DNA of 64,000 nt. Origin: Streptomyces monashensis (GTDB lineage Bacteria; Actinomycetota; Actinomycetes; Streptomycetales; Streptomycetaceae). The position numbers and the translations under genes are program-made. The notes beneath the pieces were generated by a model. The model ran no database searches and was not told the DNA's origin. It saw only the letters and a list, made by a program, of their open reading frames with translations. Every line of letters begins with the position of its first letter. Position 1 is the stretch's first letter. The stretch is from contig NZ_MLYO01000007.1 in the NCBI RefSeq assembly GCF_001866665.1, positions 92,216-156,215 on the forward strand. The letters are read 5' to 3'. Below are positions 41,444 to 50,238 of the stretch, in pieces.

Positions 41444-41856
41444 TTGGTCTCACCGGCGTCCGAACGGGAGAGCGGAGCCCACGAGTAGCGCACTTGTACC
41501 CCGCGCTTCATGAGCCAACGGATCTCACGATGGCGCAACTCGTGTGAGCCATCAGGGGCGATGGCCGCCGGCCAGCGGACGATCACGACGCCGACCGAAC
41601 CGGCTTCCGCCAGTTTCCGCACCCGCATCCAGCCCTCGCGGCGGCGTGGATCGGGTTCACCGTACGGGTCACAGATCATCTCCGTAACCCGCAGGTCCCG
41701 CTCCGCCGCATAGGACCGGCCCTCGCCTTCCGCGCGCTGGGTGGCCTGGCTCGGCGCCAACTTGCCGCGCTCAACGCAGACATATAAGACGGCGGCAACC
41801 GAGTCGCGGCTGGCGGCGGTGGCGATCCCCTCCTGCATGGCGGCTGCTTTTGTCAT
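41440..41856 (-). CDS. Serine-recombinase-like N-terminal domain without the catalytic Ser motif
   Basis: A 138-residue protein with the order of a resolvase catalytic domain: AAVLYVCVERGKLAPSQATQ (position of Y-x-R-V-S-x-x-x-Q), a helix, LRVTEMICDPYGEPDPRRREGW, and SVGVVIVRWPAAIAPD ending with RGVQVRYSWAPL. Where resolvases have R-V-S it reads C-V-E, so the nucleophile is missing. No DNA-binding tail follows. Such domains in Streptomyces may be regulators or decoys, or the resemblance may be fold only. ATGA overlap with the upstream gene. Confidence 0.6.
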   Translation of the reverse strand: MTKAAAMQEGIATAASRDSVAAVLYVCVERGKLAPSQATQRAEGEGRSYAAERDLRVTEMICDPYGEPDPRRREGWMRVRKLAEAGSVGVVIVRWPAAIAPDGSHELRHREIRWLMKRGVQVRYSWAPLSRSDAGETK

Positions 41857-42026
41857 TGGATGTCTCCCAGCTCCGCGTAGATCTCGAACCATTCGGTGTT
41901 CCAGTCGGAAACGTCGCCGTGTTCGTCGGCGTATGTGCGGGCAGCGGGTGATATCGGCCCGGTGCGAGCGGGCTCCGGCGCGGAGGTGCTGGGGTGGTGG
42001 TGCTCCTGGGGTGCGTGTGGCGTCAT
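41853..42026 (-). CDS. Small acidic protein heading the leftward run
   Basis: A 57-residue protein ending ADEHGDVSDWNTEWFEIYAELGD. ATG 42024-42026 is preceded by GAGG; ATG 42056 would add 10 residues but lacks a ribosome site. Its stop overlaps the recombinase-like start. Strongly acidic C-terminus; function unknown. Confidence 0.55.
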   Translation of the reverse strand: MTPHAPQEHHHPSTSAPEPARTGPISPAARTYADEHGDVSDWNTEWFEIYAELGDIQ

Positions 42027-42337
42027 TGCCGCCTCGGCTCGCTCGCGGAAAGTCATGTGGGGGGCGGCGGACAGACCCCAAGGGGGAAGGGTCCGGCCGC
42101 CGCTGCCGAGCAGGTAGCTCGGCCGCCGCCTGAGCAAGGCCGCACGGGCGCACGAAATCACTGGTCGTGCGGAGGGCGGTACCTACCGTGAGCGACATCG
42201 GTAGAATCTCGCACAGACACAAAACTAACAAGTGGCTCGGTGACACGTTTTCACTTTTGACGGGTGACCGAACTGGCGTACAGCGCACGGGAACAGACAC
42301 ACTGACAGGCGCCATCCAGTACTGACGTGGAGGTCAC
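42027..42337. promoter_or_regulatory. Divergent control region with inverted repeat
   Basis: A+T-richer DNA between the leftward run and the XRE-DUF5753 gene. AAGTG...CACTT arms near 42231-42257 flank GTGACACGTTTTCAC. TTGACG at 42257-42262 and TACAGC at 42279-42284 (16-bp spacer) could be a rightward promoter. Confidence 0.4.
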
Positions 42338-43204
42338 ATGGCCTACAAAGGCGTTCCCACCGTCCGAAAGAGGCTTCTCGGCGGGCAGCTCCGCCGCCTG
42401 CGCGAAGAGCGTGGCATCTCCATCGAGGACGTGGCGCAGAAGCTCGGCGTCGGCCACAGCACCGTGCGCCGCCAGGAGTCGGGCCACACCGCTGTCAGCG
42501 TCGCCGACGCCATCGCGTACGCGAGCATCTACGGCCTTGGAGACGACGATGTGAAGCAGCGACTCGTCGCGCTCGCCAAGCACGGCAGGGCGCGCGGCTG
42601 GTGGACGGCCTACGGCTCCAAGGTCGGCCCGACCGCCGTGGACGTCGCGGACGCGGAAGACCTCGCGACCGAGGTACGCACCTTCCAGCCACTCGCTGTG
42701 CCGGGCATCTTCCAGACAACCGACTACTCGGCAGCGATCATCGAGGCTCAGAAGTCCATCCGGCCGGCTGACTCCCCATTGCCGGTTGACGACGCACTCA
42801 CCCTGCGTGAGCGACGCAAGGAAGTACTGGTGCGGAAGAACCCGCCGCAGGTATGGGCGGTCATCGGAGAGGCCGTCATCCGTACCGAAGTCGGCAGCCC
42901 GCAGGTAATGCAGGAGCAGATCGCACACCTTGTGGACCTGGGGAAACGGAGCAATATCACGCTTCAGCTCCTCCCCTTCTCCGCCGGCGCGCACGTTGGC
43001 ATGAACGGGGCGTTCATGCTGCTCAGCTTCGGAGACACCCTGGACGGGAGCATCACGTACGTGGAGTCGGGTGGACCGAACGCCTTCAACGACGAGCCGA
43101 ACGAGGTTCGCGTGAGCGCGAACCGGTTCACGCAGCTCCAATCCCAAGCACTGTCCACGAAGGAGACGGCGACATACTTGCGTCGTGCCATCTCGACCAC
43201 GTGA
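42338..43204 (+). CDS. XRE regulator with DUF5753
   Basis: A 288-residue regulator. HTH at about 10-65 (LGGQLRRLREERGISIEDVAQKLGVGHSTVRRQESG). The DUF5753 domain (about 100-280) starts at DLATEVRTFQPLAVPGIFQT and contains VWAVIGEAVIRTEVGSPQVM and NITLQLLPFSAGAHVGMNG. This is the very common Streptomyces partner of DUF397 proteins (next gene). Related BldB/WhiJ-like pairs affect development and antibiotic production. GGAGG lies before the ATG. Confidence 0.92.
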   Translation: MAYKGVPTVRKRLLGGQLRRLREERGISIEDVAQKLGVGHSTVRRQESGHTAVSVADAIAYASIYGLGDDDVKQRLVALAKHGRARGWWTAYGSKVGPTAVDVADAEDLATEVRTFQPLAVPGIFQTTDYSAAIIEAQKSIRPADSPLPVDDALTLRERRKEVLVRKNPPQVWAVIGEAVIRTEVGSPQVMQEQIAHLVDLGKRSNITLQLLPFSAGAHVGMNGAFMLLSFGDTLDGSITYVESGGPNAFNDEPNEVRVSANRFTQLQSQALSTKETATYLRRAISTT

Positions 43205-43233
43205 GTTGGCTGACACAGCGCGGAAGGAACAAC

Positions 43234-43467
43234 ATGGCAGATAGCCTCGACCAGGGCGCACGCAACTGGCACAAGTCCAGCCGCAGTGCCACGGAGAATG
43301 AGTGCGTGGAGTGCGGCGAGTACCCCGCTGGTGCGACCGCCGACGTTGCAGTCCGCGACACCAAGAGGCAGAAGCGCGGCCCGGTTCTCGGATTCACCAG
43401 CCAGGCGTGGGGCAGCTTCATCGCCGACATCAAGCGAAACGACCAGCTCAACGGCCGTGCCCTGTAA
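43234..43467 (+). CDS. DUF397 protein
   Basis: A 77-residue protein of the DUF397 family: NWHKSSRSATENECVECGE, DVAVRDTKRQKRGPVLGFTSQAWGSFIADIK. DUF397 proteins partner with XRE-DUF5753 regulators, here the gene directly upstream (29-nt gap). ATG 43234 follows GGAAGGAAC. A terminator follows. Confidence 0.9.
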   Translation: MADSLDQGARNWHKSSRSATENECVECGEYPAGATADVAVRDTKRQKRGPVLGFTSQAWGSFIADIKRNDQLNGRAL

Positions 43468-43507
43468 GGAAGGTCTCGGCGGCATCTGACCTCCCCGGTA
43501 CAAATAC

Positions 43508-43546
43508 GCGAGGCCCGTCCCCAGGTGGGATGGGGGCGGGCCTCGC
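43508..43546 (+). terminator. Hairpin terminator after the XRE/DUF397 pair
   Basis: Stem GCGAGGCCCGTCCCC / GGGGGCGGGCCTCGC with one mismatch and a 9-nt loop. Confidence 0.8.
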
Positions 43547-44276
43547 TAGTTCGTTCCTTTCGGACACTACCCATTGGCCCCTGCAGTCACCCAGCGACGC
43601 ACCGCGAAATCCCGTTTCACGCGAGCCAGCCGCCTCGACGTCCAGCTCACGTCTGAGCCCCGGGGCAACCGACTACGGCGCCACCGTGGGGCGGTCGCAT
43701 CCCATGGCCTACCGGTAGCGGCGGGCCGGCGTCAGATACGTCATCGTCATCACCGACTCGCCGTCTTCCTCGTCGCCAGGGCATCCGGCGCGGGTGACTG
43801 GCGGACCTGTTCGATCTGCCGCTCAATCCCCTTCAGGTTCTCCTGAAGGTCCATGGTCACTACACCATCGACGGTGACTTTCAGCGGGTCGGCGATGAGC
43901 TTGGCGCGTCGCTAGCCCAGGACCTCGAGCGCGACCGCGCGCACGGACCGCAGTCGGAAGAACCGGCGTTCCAGGTCCGCAGGGTCGGTGTCCCGACCAA
44001 GCTGGGCGAGCAGCCAGGACCACTGGAACTCGTCCACCAGGGTTCACATCCCTCGGCATGAGGCACGGCCTGGAGCCAGACGGGGGATGCTGGCTGCAGG
44101 CCGTACGCGTGAGCGTATTACACAGAGGACGAGCGTGTCCGCCCCGGTGGCGACTTCCTCCTAGTGCCCCCGCCTGCCTCGTCCTGCCCCTGGTCCGGCC
44201 CGGTCGTGGCCCCGCTCGGGTCCAGCTCGCCGACGGCAATCGGCTCCGGCTCGGCGTCATCATCCGGTGGGGCGTC
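43547..44276 (-). pseudogene. Decayed coding remnants on the minus strand
   Basis: No intact gene. Natural-looking minus-strand pieces appear, for example VDEFQWSWLLAQLGRDTDPAD and LERRFFRLRSVRAVALEVLG, which hit a TAG at 43912-43914, then AKLIADPLKVTVDGVVVTMD and LQENLKGIERQIEQV beyond it. They look like one ancient gene broken by stops and frameshifts. Family not recognised. Confidence 0.45.
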
Positions 44277-44573
44277 CTAGGCGTCCGGGTTCGTGACCAG
44301 GGCGGCGATCTCCAGCGGCGGGCTCTCGCCCGGCAGCAGCATCAGATCCTCGTGGCTCGCCGAGACCTTCACGTAGACGGCGGCGATCAGTCGACGCTGC
44401 GGCAGCACAGCACCTTCGCCACGATGTGCGCGCATCACCGGGACCGACTCGACGCGCGGAGGCCGCCGCCTCGCCGCGAGCCACGGCGCGCTCCAGCAGG
44501 ACGTCGTGGTACCGGAAACCGGCCCCATTGCGGCGACGCCGTCTGCAAAGGGCGGCCACACGGAACCGCTCAC
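44277..44573 (-). pseudogene. Frameshifted gene downstream of the HTH-dsRBD-like gene
   Basis: A GTG at 44571-44573 overlaps the stop of the dsRBD-like gene, the geometry of translational coupling. The frame ends in VYVKVSASHEDLMLLPGESP and PLEIAALVTNPDA, while another frame holds GAGFRYHDVLLERAVARGEA earlier on, so one or more single-base changes have probably broken it. Past its TAG the downstream codons still look natural. Possibly a former third component of the dsRBD locus. Confidence 0.4.
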
Positions 44574-45319
44574 TTCACGGGGGCAAGCTGGCCGAGAAGG
44601 GCTTCGGCGGCGGCAGCCTTCGCCGTGGTCTTGGTGCCGCGGTTGGCCTGCGCAGATACGGGTTCGCCCGTGGCCGCCAGCACAGCGGACACGGCATAGG
44701 AGAAGGTTGGGCGGTGTGACGGGCCTGTTGTGGTGCAGTTCCAGGTCAGGTTGCGAAGGTAGCCGGCCTGTTCGAGCTCGTTTGCCGCGCCGACCGGTGA
44801 GGGGTGGATGCGTTGAGCGAGGAAGTCCCCAATGGGCAGCGGAGCCTGCCGCTGCCCGGGGACCTTGGCAGGTGTGAGCCGTTCGTCCTCGTCGAAGCAG
44901 ATGTTGCCCGCCCGAAGCCAGCGCCGCAGATCATCCGTGGAGATGCCGAGGAGGTCGCCGGTCTGCCGAATGCTGAGTTTGCTGTCGTGCATGAGCTGGA
45001 TTGCTCGTTCGATCAACACCGCGTGCTCGGCGAACTCTTCGTCCAATCCTAGGCGTTCCGCGTGGACCTCGTGGCCCTCCTCAAGTCGCCGCTGTGAGGC
45101 GATAAGGCAACGGACTGTGCAGAACAGGCCAAGACGGAAGTGCTTTTGGCCGTGGCCAGTTGCGCGTTGCACCAGATACCAGCCTGCGGGGATGTAGTAG
45201 CCGCGGTCAGTTTTACCGCATCGGCGGCAGCTGTACCCGCGCTCGATCCGCGGCTCGGTCTCACGCGTGGCGACAGGTCCCATCTGGCTGGGGTCACCCG
45301 GTTCGAAGGTCGCACTCAT
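44570..45319 (-). CDS. Zinc/HTH protein with C-terminal dsRNA-binding-like domain
   Basis: A 249-residue protein with three parts. Residues 28-75: a Cys knuckle region (SCRRCGK...FCTVRC; C31, C34, C67, C71). Residues 113-140: an HTH-like segment (KLSIRQTGDLLGISTDDLRRWLRAG). Residues 172-245: a dsRBD-like domain (SPVGAANELEQAGYLRN, TGPSHRPTFSYAVSAVL, and the terminal helix with TAKAAAAEALLGQL) with the GPxHxPxF turn and two lysines of the RNA-binding helix. It is divergent from the SNF2 gene that also carries dsRBD-like domains. Likely regulator or RNA sensor of that locus. Confidence 0.75.
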   Translation of the reverse strand: MSATFEPGDPSQMGPVATRETEPRIERGYSCRRCGKTDRGYYIPAGWYLVQRATGHGQKHFRLGLFCTVRCLIASQRRLEEGHEVHAERLGLDEEFAEHAVLIERAIQLMHDSKLSIRQTGDLLGISTDDLRRWLRAGNICFDEDERLTPAKVPGQRQAPLPIGDFLAQRIHPSPVGAANELEQAGYLRNLTWNCTTTGPSHRPTFSYAVSAVLAATGEPVSAQANRGTKTTAKAAAAEALLGQLAPVK

Positions 45320-45439
45320 ACGATTACCCTTCGTGTTGAGTCAATCGCTCATAGTAGTCTAAGGTCTTGGGATCGTGAGCCTTCTTCCACAATGCGAAGG
45401 GCGATCGGCCTGCCTCGCAGACGAGCGCCGGGTGAGACG
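45320..45439. promoter_or_regulatory. Divergent promoter region of the dsRBD locus
   Basis: 120 bp, A+T-richer at 45320-45365 (TTGAGTCAATCGCTCATAG). A leftward -10-like TACTAT can be read near 45352-45357; the rightward signals are not clear. GGTGAG lies before ATG 45440. Confidence 0.4.
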
Positions 45440-48400
45440 ATGAGCCAGGGATTCCCCGAATGGCTACGCCCAGCCTTCCGCTCGGGGGTACTCGACATGG
45501 ACGTCGCTGCCGATGTCCAACAACGAGCGCAGAAGCGCACGTTGACCCCCAACGAGCTGCGTACACTCCTCCTCGTCCCCATCAGCGGCCCCGGAGTGAC
45601 TGCCGCACGCGGGACGGCACTGGAGTACGTGGCTCAGGACCCCGCCTTGGCAACGTCCATCCTGAACATCCATGCGCAGTCCGCAGGTTTGCCCCAGCCC
45701 AGAGTCGTCTGCCGCACTTCCGGCGACGCGTTCATCGCTAGGGCTACCGTGGACATCGGGGGTCAGAGAAGGGACAGCGCATGGTGCAGCGCCTCCAGCA
45801 AGAAGGCCGCACAGCATCAGGCGTACCTTGATGTGCTCCGGCATCTGACCAGTCAGACCAGCGCCCCCAGAGCATCAACCAGCGCGGATGCCGCACATGA
45901 TGCCTACGCATTTGTCGACGGCGACACCTTGCTCGACCTACTGGCCACGTCTCGCGACGGACGTCACCAGGACTTGATCGATCACGTCGAGCTCCGAGCA
46001 CGAAGTGGCTTGCTGACGCAGCGCCAGCTGTATGCACTGCTCCTCACTCCGCGAAGTAAGCCATGGGACACGGCCCGATGGGCCGCCATGAACGCGGTCT
46101 CCCGTACCGCAGGGGCGACGGCCGCTCTGCTCTCCGAACACTGCCGGCGCAACGGCCTGGCATCTGTGCGACTGAAACTCTCCCCCGCCGACCACGAAGG
46201 CTTCTGCAGAGCGCAGGCACTATTCGAGTCGAACGAGGACACCGTGGCATCAGGCTCGTGCACCGGGCCCAGCGAGGAGGCGGCAGCAGAGGAGGCACGA
46301 TACGAGCTCCTGGTGCGTCTCGTCGGTCTCTACGCGCCGGACGGCTGCCGTACGGCACAAGACAGCACCGGGCTGGTCACGGTTTTCGACCATCGCTCGG
46401 CACTGGAAGCATTGGAAGCAGCGACCAGCAGGGACTGCATTTCCGACCTGACATGCCAAGTCACCGGAACCACGCTGCCGGTACGAGCCCAGGCCGCTTG
46501 CGTCGTCCAAGGGCGGTCCCTGCGTGCGCCGGGTCGTGGTCCGACACAGCAAGCCGCTCGGGAAGCTGCCGCGCGCACCCTTTTGATGTTGGTGAACCGC
46601 CAGCTCACCCGAAAGGTCCCGCTTCCACCTACCCCAAACATCGCCGAGGAACCAACGCAACGGTCAGTCCCTGGTCAGCGGGACCATCGTTCTCAGGGCA
46701 CCGACGCCCTCTCCGGACAGCTCCCAAAGCCTACGCCGCCCGCAGCCGAGCCAGTTAGGGAGCGGTCTCCTGCCGCACCTCGGCAGATGTCACTTCGTTC
46801 GCTTCCGCCCGCCGCAGACCTGGAGCAAGTAGCGTCCTTGCTGGCCCGCGGCACTGAAATCGTGTTCGACGGCGGGGACGGCCTGGGTCAGGCGTCCTTC
46901 CTGTGCGCGCTCCCCGAGCCCTACCCACCGGTCGACCAGGATGCCGCCGGGATGATGGTGAGGCGGCAATTGTTGCTGTCCGGCGGTGAACTCACCGACC
47001 GCGTCTGCCTTCAAGCAGATCTGATGGACATAACGCTTCACCTGGCACTCCCTACCGCTGAGGGGTGGGATGCGAGCGCGATGGTGTGGTCGCGGGTGGT
47101 CCGATTGGCATTGAGCCTGATCGCGGCTGGGCAGGTGTATCCGGCGCTAATCGAATCGGCACGCCACAATGGTCGGCAGCCCACGTGGCGGGTAGGGCCA
47201 TGGAGCACCGAGCTACACGAGCAGAGCGCCGCGCTCGCTGCCGAGCTAGCAAACCTCCCCCGCTGCTTGCCCGACGCAAACTCCAGGCAACAGGTCCGCG
47301 AGCCTGTGGACGTCGTTCGTCAGTGTCTGGATGCCATCACCGACCGATTCGTGGCCGCCCCGGGTCTGCGCCATCTCCTCGGGCACCTGCCTTTCGTCGC
47401 ACCGGTGAAGTACCAGGACCCGCTCACGCTTCTGCAAACGTGGGCTGACGCCATCGAAGACGAGCTCGATCCCGATCCCATCGCCCCGATAGTCCTGAGC
47501 GTCATGGCACCGCGAAGTGACCGCTCTACCCGCTTGCGCGCCACGCTCCGGCTGGCCGCCACACCAGAGGGCCCCGAAACCGTAGAGGCCGCCGATGTCT
47601 GGGAGGGACGCACCTCACTGCCGCACCTCCCGCCCGGCCTGCGCCAGCGGACCTCTCGCGCACTACGCCGCGCGGCCTCCGTTTACCCCCCGTTGGGTCC
47701 GCTGGGGCAGCAGCCGTCGCCCGAGGCGTGCCTGCTTGGCGTCTCGGACGCCGCAGCACTGCGCGGCAAAGCCGGCGAGGACTTGGCACGCCTTGGAATC
47801 ACCGTCGAATGGCAGGACAACTGGCCCGGCGACCTGACCGTGCAGGCAACCGTAGGCACTGGCACACCGACGCCAGTCTCCTCCGGCGACTTCGGCCTGG
47901 GCGAAGTCCTCGACCGACGATGGCAAGTCACCCTGGACGGCCAGGTACTCACCGAAGAAGAGATGGACACCCTGACAGCGCAGGCGCTCCCCATCGTGCG
48001 CCTCCGTAACCGGTGGGTGCTTCTCGACGAAGGCGTCCGTGAGCGGCTGAAGCGACGCGCGCTGCCGCCCATCGGCCTACGTGAGGGAATGCTCGACGTC
48101 CTGTTCGGCACTATCACGATCGACGGCACCACCTACGCCTGCAGCGCCGTGGACGGTCTGGCCGAATTGATCGAGGAACTGCGCAACCAAGACCGGCAGT
48201 CAAGCCTCGACGGACTGTCGGCTCTGTCCGACACCGCCTTGCACTCGTACCAGATCAGCGCCCTGACCTGGCTCGACCGCCTGACCACACTGGGATTCGG
48301 CGCCGTGCTCGCCGACGATATGGGCATCGGCAAGACCGTCACAGCCATCGCCTTCCACCTCAGCCGCCGGCACCTCGCACCCGGCCCCACACTCGTGGTG

Positions 48401-49669
48401 TGTCCCAGCGGCCTGGTGGACAACTGGTACCGCGAGATCAGCACCAGGGCTCCAAGTGCCCCGGTCATCCGTTACACGGGCCCGAAGCGTCGCTTGACCG
48501 GCCTACACCCCGATTCGATCGTCCTCACCAGCTATCACCTCATGTGCAAGGACAGTAGGGAGCTGTCCGAGCACACCTGGGGCCTGTTCATCGCTGACGA
48601 AGCCCAGAAGATCAAGAACGCCGACACCACAGCTGCCCGAATCGCGCGGACAATCCCCGCCGCGACCCGCCTCGCGCTGACCGGGACTCCCATCGAAAAC
48701 CAGCCGGGTGAGCTGTGGGCCATCCTCGACTGGTGCAACCCAGAGCTCTTTTCCACACGCCAAGGCTTCCTCGCCCAGTACGCCCGACCGGTCCAGGAGA
48801 GTATCGGCGCCGCACACGTCGATGAGGCCCGCAGCCGCGTGCATCAGCTCCTGCTCCCCTTCATCCGCCGACGCCTGAAAACGGATCCCGCACTCGGCCT
48901 GAAGCTGCCACCCAAGCACGAAACCACCCACAACGTCGCCCTGTCCCGCGAGCAGATCGGCCTGTGCGAAGCCCTGCATCGCGACACATTCGACCAGCTG
49001 CGCACTTGTCCCGACGGCAAGAAACGGGGGCAAATGCTGCTCAACCTCATCACCAGCTACAGGAAGGTCGCCAACAGTCCCGATCACTACACCGGCACCG
49101 ACCCCGCCTTCGTCACCGCCGACCCGCACACAGCTGCGGATCGCGCGCCCAAACTCGCCGCCCTCGACACCATCCTGCGCAACATCCGCGACAAGGGCGA
49201 GTCCGCACTGGTCTTCACCAGCTATGTCGTCGCCGGCCGACTGCTCTGCGCGTACCTCGCAGGCCGCGGCTTCCGCCCCCTTCTCTTCGACGGATCACTC
49301 AGTCGCACCCAACGCACCGGAGTCCTGGACGCCTTCAGTACCGGCGCCGCCGACGTGCTCGTCATGACACTGCACAGCGGTGGTCTCGGGCTGAACATCA
49401 CCCACGCCAATCACGTCATCCACTACGACCGGAACTGGAACCCCGCGCTGGAAGCCCAAGCCAACGACCGCGTCCACCGGATCGGTCAACAGCGCGCAGT
49501 GCAAGTGCACTATCTCGTCACCGCGGGCAGCATCGAAGACCGCATCACCGGCCTGCTCGCCCACAAACGCCACCTCGCCGACGCCTTCCTACCCTCAGGC
49601 GATCTCGACCTGAGCAGACTCGATGAGAGCGAACTCCTCACCCTGTGCAAGCTGACACCCCGCCCATGA
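45440..49669 (+). CDS. SNF2-family helicase with three N-terminal dsRNA-binding-like domains
   Basis: A 1409-residue protein. Residues 72-137 form a dsRBD-like domain (SILNIHAQSAGLPQPRVV, GDAFIARATV, ASSKKAAQHQAYLDVLRHL). Similar domains occupy about 228-297 and 318-386. The first two are each preceded by a similar helical segment (L-x-P-x-EL-x-x-LLL-x-P), giving a tandem 120-residue module. The SNF2 motor is C-terminal: ALTWLDRL, ADDMGIGKT (near 958), IADEAQK (DEAQ near 1051), ALTGTPIEN, SGGLGLNITHANHVI and RVHRIGQQRA (near 1345). SNF2 ATPases translocate on duplex nucleic acid. ATG 45440 is used because upstream frame overlaps the divergent gene. I know no described bacterial system with this layout. 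Confidence 0.88.
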   Translation: MSQGFPEWLRPAFRSGVLDMDVAADVQQRAQKRTLTPNELRTLLLVPISGPGVTAARGTALEYVAQDPALATSILNIHAQSAGLPQPRVVCRTSGDAFIARATVDIGGQRRDSAWCSASSKKAAQHQAYLDVLRHLTSQTSAPRASTSADAAHDAYAFVDGDTLLDLLATSRDGRHQDLIDHVELRARSGLLTQRQLYALLLTPRSKPWDTARWAAMNAVSRTAGATAALLSEHCRRNGLASVRLKLSPADHEGFCRAQALFESNEDTVASGSCTGPSEEAAAEEARYELLVRLVGLYAPDGCRTAQDSTGLVTVFDHRSALEALEAATSRDCISDLTCQVTGTTLPVRAQAACVVQGRSLRAPGRGPTQQAAREAAARTLLMLVNRQLTRKVPLPPTPNIAEEPTQRSVPGQRDHRSQGTDALSGQLPKPTPPAAEPVRERSPAAPRQMSLRSLPPAADLEQVASLLARGTEIVFDGGDGLGQASFLCALPEPYPPVDQDAAGMMVRRQLLLSGGELTDRVCLQADLMDITLHLALPTAEGWDASAMVWSRVVRLALSLIAAGQVYPALIESARHNGRQPTWRVGPWSTELHEQSAALAAELANLPRCLPDANSRQQVREPVDVVRQCLDAITDRFVAAPGLRHLLGHLPFVAPVKYQDPLTLLQTWADAIEDELDPDPIAPIVLSVMAPRSDRSTRLRATLRLAATPEGPETVEAADVWEGRTSLPHLPPGLRQRTSRALRRAASVYPPLGPLGQQPSPEACLLGVSDAAALRGKAGEDLARLGITVEWQDNWPGDLTVQATVGTGTPTPVSSGDFGLGEVLDRRWQVTLDGQVLTEEEMDTLTAQALPIVRLRNRWVLLDEGVRERLKRRALPPIGLREGMLDVLFGTITIDGTTYACSAVDGLAELIEELRNQDRQSSLDGLSALSDTALHSYQISALTWLDRLTTLGFGAVLADDMGIGKTVTAIAFHLSRRHLAPGPTLVVCPSGLVDNWYREISTRAPSAPVIRYTGPKRRLTGLHPDSIVLTSYHLMCKDSRELSEHTWGLFIADEAQKIKNADTTAARIARTIPAATRLALTGTPIENQPGELWAILDWCNPELFSTRQGFLAQYARPVQESIGAAHVDEARSRVHQLLLPFIRRRLKTDPALGLKLPPKHETTHNVALSREQIGLCEALHRDTFDQLRTCPDGKKRGQMLLNLITSYRKVANSPDHYTGTDPAFVTADPHTAADRAPKLAALDTILRNIRDKGESALVFTSYVVAGRLLCAYLAGRGFRPLLFDGSLSRTQRTGVLDAFSTGAADVLVMTLHSGGLGLNITHANHVIHYDRNWNPALEAQANDRVHRIGQQRAVQVHYLVTAGSIEDRITGLLAHKRHLADAFLPSGDLDLSRLDESELLTLCKLTPRP

Positions 49670-50238
49670 ACAGCCCCCGTCAGGCCCCGCCACTCTGGGA
49701 TCGCGCACTCCCCGACCCTCCTCCGTCCACCCCCACAATCGACGACCTGGCCCTCACCGCCCGCGACGCGGCGCAGCGCGCCACCGCCGTACTTGCCGGG
49801 GAACCTCCCATCACCGACCCGCTCATCGACCTCATCCGCCTCCTCGACAGAGACACAAACACCACCCTCGCCAGCGAAGCAGCCGAGCGAGCAGGCATTT
49901 CCTCAACCGACCTACGGCGTCTACGCGCCGCACACACCTTCGGCGGGCCACCAGGCGTGCACGCCACGCTCTACCGCACTGCCCCCGACGACTCATCCAT
50001 CCAACCCGCCCTTGAAGCGATCAACTGCACTCGCTCCCATACGGCAACGCCCCTACAAGTCGACGGCAACCGAATCACCGACGACCAAGCACAGCTGCAA
50101 ATTCGACTCGGCCCCGACGACCGCTGGTACCCCTACACCGCCCACCACGAACAGTGGGTCCCGGCCCCTGGCGCCTCAACCGAAGCCGCCGCTGCCTACA
50201 CCGCCGCCGTCAACGCAAAGCGCAACCGCCACGGTTGA
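49666..50238 (+). CDS. Hypothetical partner of the dsRBD-SNF2 helicase
   Basis: A 190-residue protein whose ATG overlaps the helicase stop (ATGA), so the two are made together. The N-terminal half is helical (TIDDLALTARDAAQRATAVL, DPLIDLIRLLDRDTNTTLA) and includes an HTH-like SEAAERAGISSTDLRRLRAA. The C-terminal half has strands (TPLQVDGNRITDD, LQIRLGPDDRWYPYTAHHEQW). No known family. It may bind nucleic acid or control the helicase. Confidence 0.7.
   Translation: MNSPRQAPPLWDRALPDPPPSTPTIDDLALTARDAAQRATAVLAGEPPITDPLIDLIRLLDRDTNTTLASEAAERAGISSTDLRRLRAAHTFGGPPGVHATLYRTAPDDSSIQPALEAINCTRSHTATPLQVDGNRITDDQAQLQIRLGPDDRWYPYTAHHEQWVPAPGASTEAAAAYTAAVNAKRNRHG

Noticed and set aside
44058..44699. A 213-residue plus-strand frame
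   Set aside because: Overlaps a terminal part of the dsRBD-like gene on the other strand and reads as Arg/Pro-rich shadow.
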